5,854 nt of DNA, taken from contig CABUTP010000101.1 of assembly GCA_902494545.1 (NCBI GenBank), forward strand, positions 1 to 5,854. Reading direction: 5' to 3'. The stretch is from an uncultured Collinsella sp. GTDB taxonomy: Bacteria > Actinomycetota > Coriobacteriia > Coriobacteriales > Coriobacteriaceae. This document shows positions 5,781-5,854 of the stretch, in pieces (position 1 is the stretch's first letter; each line of letters starts with the position of its first letter). A program made the position numbers and the translations under genes. The notes under the pieces are model-generated. The model had not been told where the DNA came from. It saw only the letters and a list, made by a program, of their open reading frames with translations, and made no database searches.

Positions 5781-5854
5781 ATGGCTGACGATCAGATTAA
5801 GCTCACGTCTATGACGGCCGCGAGCGGTTGAGCCGCTAAGTTGGCTCCCGGAGC
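5781..5854 (+). CDS. selD: Selenide, water dikinase (selenophosphate synthetase) SelD, selenocysteine-containing, 3' part outside window
   Basis: SelD makes selenophosphate from selenide and ATP, the selenium donor for selenocysteine tRNA and other selenium uses. Only 24 full codons are visible: MADDQIKLTSMTAASG, UGA, AAKLAPG, with a partial codon at the edge. The family N terminus has a short acidic start, an I-x-L-T motif and then G-(Cys/Sec)-x-x-Lys; E. coli SelD has Cys17 and Lys20. Here UGA is codon 17 and AAG (Lys) is codon 20, an exact match, and the reading stays SelD-like on both sides of the UGA. The UGA (5829-5831) is therefore read as selenocysteine, as in several anaerobes. An automated caller would stop the gene at 16 codons. 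The body of the protein cannot be seen, so the call rests on this short motif and the strong ribosome binding site. Confidence 0.85.
5829..5831 (+). other. Recoded UGA (selenocysteine) codon in selD
   Basis: In-frame UGA at the catalytic position 17. Immediately downstream there are small hairpins usable as part of a bacterial SECIS: GAGCC (5830-5834) with GGCTC (5843-5847), or GCTC (5844-5847) with GAGC (5851-5854) around CCG. The window ends before the full element, so which fold applies is open. Confidence 0.8.

Noticed and set aside
1..5854. tRNA, rRNA, CRISPR array, insertion sequence or phage attachment site
   Set aside because: No cloverleaf, direct-repeat/spacer pattern, transposase motif or target-site duplication was seen on either strand.

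Overview
The window is GC-rich, tightly packed, and has every supported gene on the + strand. Gene content and codon use suggest an anaerobic Coriobacteriia-type actinobacterium, possibly Collinsella-like. That placement is an inference from the sequence style and gene set; nothing in the window proves it. The theme is molybdenum, iron-sulfur and selenium metabolism.

Layout. Positions 1-690 hold the 3' part of a molybdate ABC permease gene (modB, cut by the window edge). It is followed 3 nt later by its ATPase gene modC (694-1764). A 429-nt non-coding stretch (1765-2193) carries two candidate promoters, two dyads, a 22-codon open frame behind an excellent ribosome binding site, and a small hairpin that displays the next gene's ribosome binding site in its loop. 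Then come two paralogous genes of the 2-hydroxyacyl-CoA dehydratase / double-cubane cluster protein family: 2194-3477, and 3652-4791, the latter YjiM-like. Their dedicated ATPase activator (YjiL/HgdC-like, 4946-5710) follows. A 95-nt palindromic element sits after each of the two dehydratase-family genes. The window ends in the first 24 codons of selD (5781 onward).

Two in-frame stop codons deserve attention. In selD, a UGA at codon 17 falls exactly where the catalytic Cys/Sec of selenophosphate synthetase belongs, so it is very probably selenocysteine, although an automatic ORF call would miss the gene. In the second dehydratase-family gene, a UAG at codon 7 lies between a well-placed ATG (3628) and a conserved body. 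This looks like a C-to-T nonsense change, a sequencing error, or a case needing restart at the TTG at 3652.

How the genes may work together. The activator would use ATP hydrolysis to push low-potential electrons from its bridging [4Fe-4S] cluster onto the iron-sulfur clusters of one or both dehydratase-like proteins. The closest characterised relatives are either 2-hydroxyacyl-CoA dehydratases or double-cubane [Fe8S9] reductases of unknown physiological substrate. The position between a molybdate importer and selenophosphate synthetase suggests a link to Mo- or Se-enzyme metabolism, but that is guilt by association.
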